Positions 63,103-64,000 of a DNA stretch of 64,000 bases are shown one piece after another (the first letter of the stretch is position 1; the number at the start of each line of letters is the position of its first letter). Position numbers and translations under genes: made by a program. The stretch is from contig JAOARP010000060.1 in the NCBI GenBank assembly GCA_025210525.1, positions 1 to 64,000 of the forward strand, written 5' to 3'. The notes below the pieces were generated by a model. The model did not search any database, was not told where the DNA came from, and worked only from the letters and a program-made list of their open reading frames with translations. Source of the stretch: Marinisporobacter sp. (GTDB taxonomy: Bacteria > Bacillota > Clostridia > Peptostreptococcales > Thermotaleaceae).

Positions 63103-63204
63103 ATGAACAGAGTAAAAACTTTAATGGTAGGATCTATGTATTTTGTTTTACTAGCAAGTGTTACAATTGGTATTACAAATTTAAGCAGAATGATTAGTTA
63201 TTAA
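63103..63204 (+). CDS. 33-residue hydrophobic peptide
   Basis: TAAGGAG precedes ATG 63103. The peptide (MNRVKTLMVGSMYFVLLASV onward) is one membrane segment with a basic start and no cysteine. A terminator begins at its stop codon, so it has the layout of a real small gene. It lies beside a LytTR regulator, as signal peptides often do, but lacks the cysteine of AgrD-type autoinducers. Not recognised. Confidence 0.5.
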   Translation: MNRVKTLMVGSMYFVLLASVTIGITNLSRMISY

Positions 63205-63237
63205 AAATAATGGCCTAAGATGGCCATTATTTTTTTT
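63205..63237. terminator. Bidirectional terminator
   Basis: AAATAATGGCC (63205-63215) pairs with GGCCATTATTT (63222-63232), followed by T residues, between the peptide gene and the convergent regulator. Confidence 0.88.
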
Positions 63238-63245
63238 AGATCCAA

Positions 63246-63989
63246 TTAATATTGTAATTTTTCCTTGATCCATTTTATTTTACTTTTACTTGCAGGTATA
63301 ATATCAGGGATATTTTTTAGAGAAATATCGTAGGTATAATTAATTTTTTTCCTAAAGCCTTCAATTTTCATTAAATTTACAATAAAGCTTCTATGAATTC
63401 TACAAAAATAATCATCTGGGAGCTTTTGTTCGAAATAGCTTAGTGGATATTTTGTATAATAAAATTTTTCTTGTGTTCTAATTTTAATATTTTTATTGAG
63501 AGATTCGAAATAAATAATATCTTCCAAATCTAACAATATAATATTATCTTCCTCATATACAAAGATTTTTTTTTTGTTTTCTTTGTAAGTATGACTAAGT
63601 TCATAAATAGATTTTGCATGATGAGCATTTTTGTTATGGATTACTTTATGGATGCATTACTGCAATCTTTCTAAAGAAGTGGGTTTTAATAAATAATCTA
63701 TAGCATTTAATTCAAATGCCTGTATAGCATAGTCATTAAAGGCTGTTACGAATACAATATGTATGTTTTTCTGTTTTTTAAAAATTTGTTCTGCAAGATA
63801 AATTCCGTTGATTTGAGGCATATCAATATCTAAAAAAATTACATCAGGCTGTAACAAGTCTATATGAAAAAAGCCTTCAAAGGGATCTGAAAAACTACCT
63901 ATTATTTCAACTTCTTCTAATTCTGATAATAAACAAGTTAATTCTTTTAATGCAATATTTTCATCATCAATAAGTATAGCCTTTAGCAT
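63246..63989 (-). pseudogene. LytTR-family response regulator interrupted by an in-frame stop
   Basis: The N-terminal receiver (AILIDDENIALKELTCLL, acceptor Asp in VIFLDIDMPQINGIYLA, then YLLKPTSLERLQ) stops at TAA 63657-63659. The same frame continues open after the stop (CIHKVIHNKNAHH) into a complete LytTR DNA-binding domain (VYEEDNIILLDLEDIIYFESLNKNIKIRT, then FCRIHRSFIVNLMKIEGF). A single C-to-T change of CAA would create this TAA. Intact relatives are single proteins of about 245 residues that pair with LytS-type kinases. Either the gene is newly dead, makes a receiver-only protein, or this is a sequence error. GGAGGTC precedes ATG 63989. Confidence 0.8.
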
Positions 63990-64000
63990 GTAAGACCTCC

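Noticed and set aside
63103-63204. AgrD-type autoinducer precursor
   Set aside because: It lies next to a LytTR regulator, but it lacks the cysteine and proline-rich tail required for thiolactone peptides, and no AgrB-like gene is present.

Overview
The window looks like chromosomal DNA from a low-GC, endospore-forming, probably anaerobic member of the Clostridia. The sequence shows AT-rich DNA with strong AGGAGG ribosome sites, a complete gerA-type germination operon, a CotF-like coat protein, a T-box leader, CcpA-type cre boxes, ferredoxin-flavodoxin proteins and a CBS-domain pyrophosphatase. The genus is inference. No rRNA, tRNA, CRISPR array or intact prophage was seen.

Layout. 1-5.5 kb is a scarred accessory region. 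Two copies of an Rpn-type nuclease gene alternate with copies of a decayed ABC-transporter ATPase gene, and the second ATPase copy is split by a 3.03-kb insert. That insert has 19-bp terminal inverted repeats and a 10-bp target duplication. It carries a phosphoesterase, YjbQ and an AraC regulator but no transposase. 5.5-10.2 kb holds a methyltransferase, MerR, MarR and nitroreductase genes and a GNAT-DTW fusion. 10.3-16 kb is a sulfur module (YeeE/YedE permease, CoA-disulfide or persulfide reductase with rhodanese, APC permease, LysR). 16.3-20.4 kb is the germination operon. 22-27.3 kb is a thiol/metalloid-flavoured cluster: HxlR, ArsP-like permease, small CxC protein, ArsR, CsoR-like protein, rhodanese, a chemoreceptor and paired half-permeases. 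27.3-30.7 kb carries PhzF, EFR1 and TetR genes. 31.1-41 kb is a chemosensory operon, cheY-cheA-cheW-mcp-cheR-cheB-hybrid kinase-receiver. 41.5-48.8 kb has an ABC-F ATPase, a sodium:solute symporter with two LacI/CcpA-type operators, T-box-controlled asnA and a CBS pyrophosphatase. 49-62.8 kb is an amino-acid block with threonine aldolase, two LarA-family genes interleaved with two polar amino-acid ABC importers (three binding proteins), and an aminotransferase; a coat protein, a CDF transporter and TcdA lie between the two importer loci. The right edge has a LytTR response regulator interrupted by an in-frame stop.

Working together. The two LarA/ABC loci have matching promoters and attenuator hairpins, so they look like one duplicated module. 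It would import an amino acid or related acid and process it by nickel-pincer chemistry and transamination. A dispersed terminator-bearing repeat (six copies) punctuates the first 22 kb and lies directly downstream of both Rpn genes.
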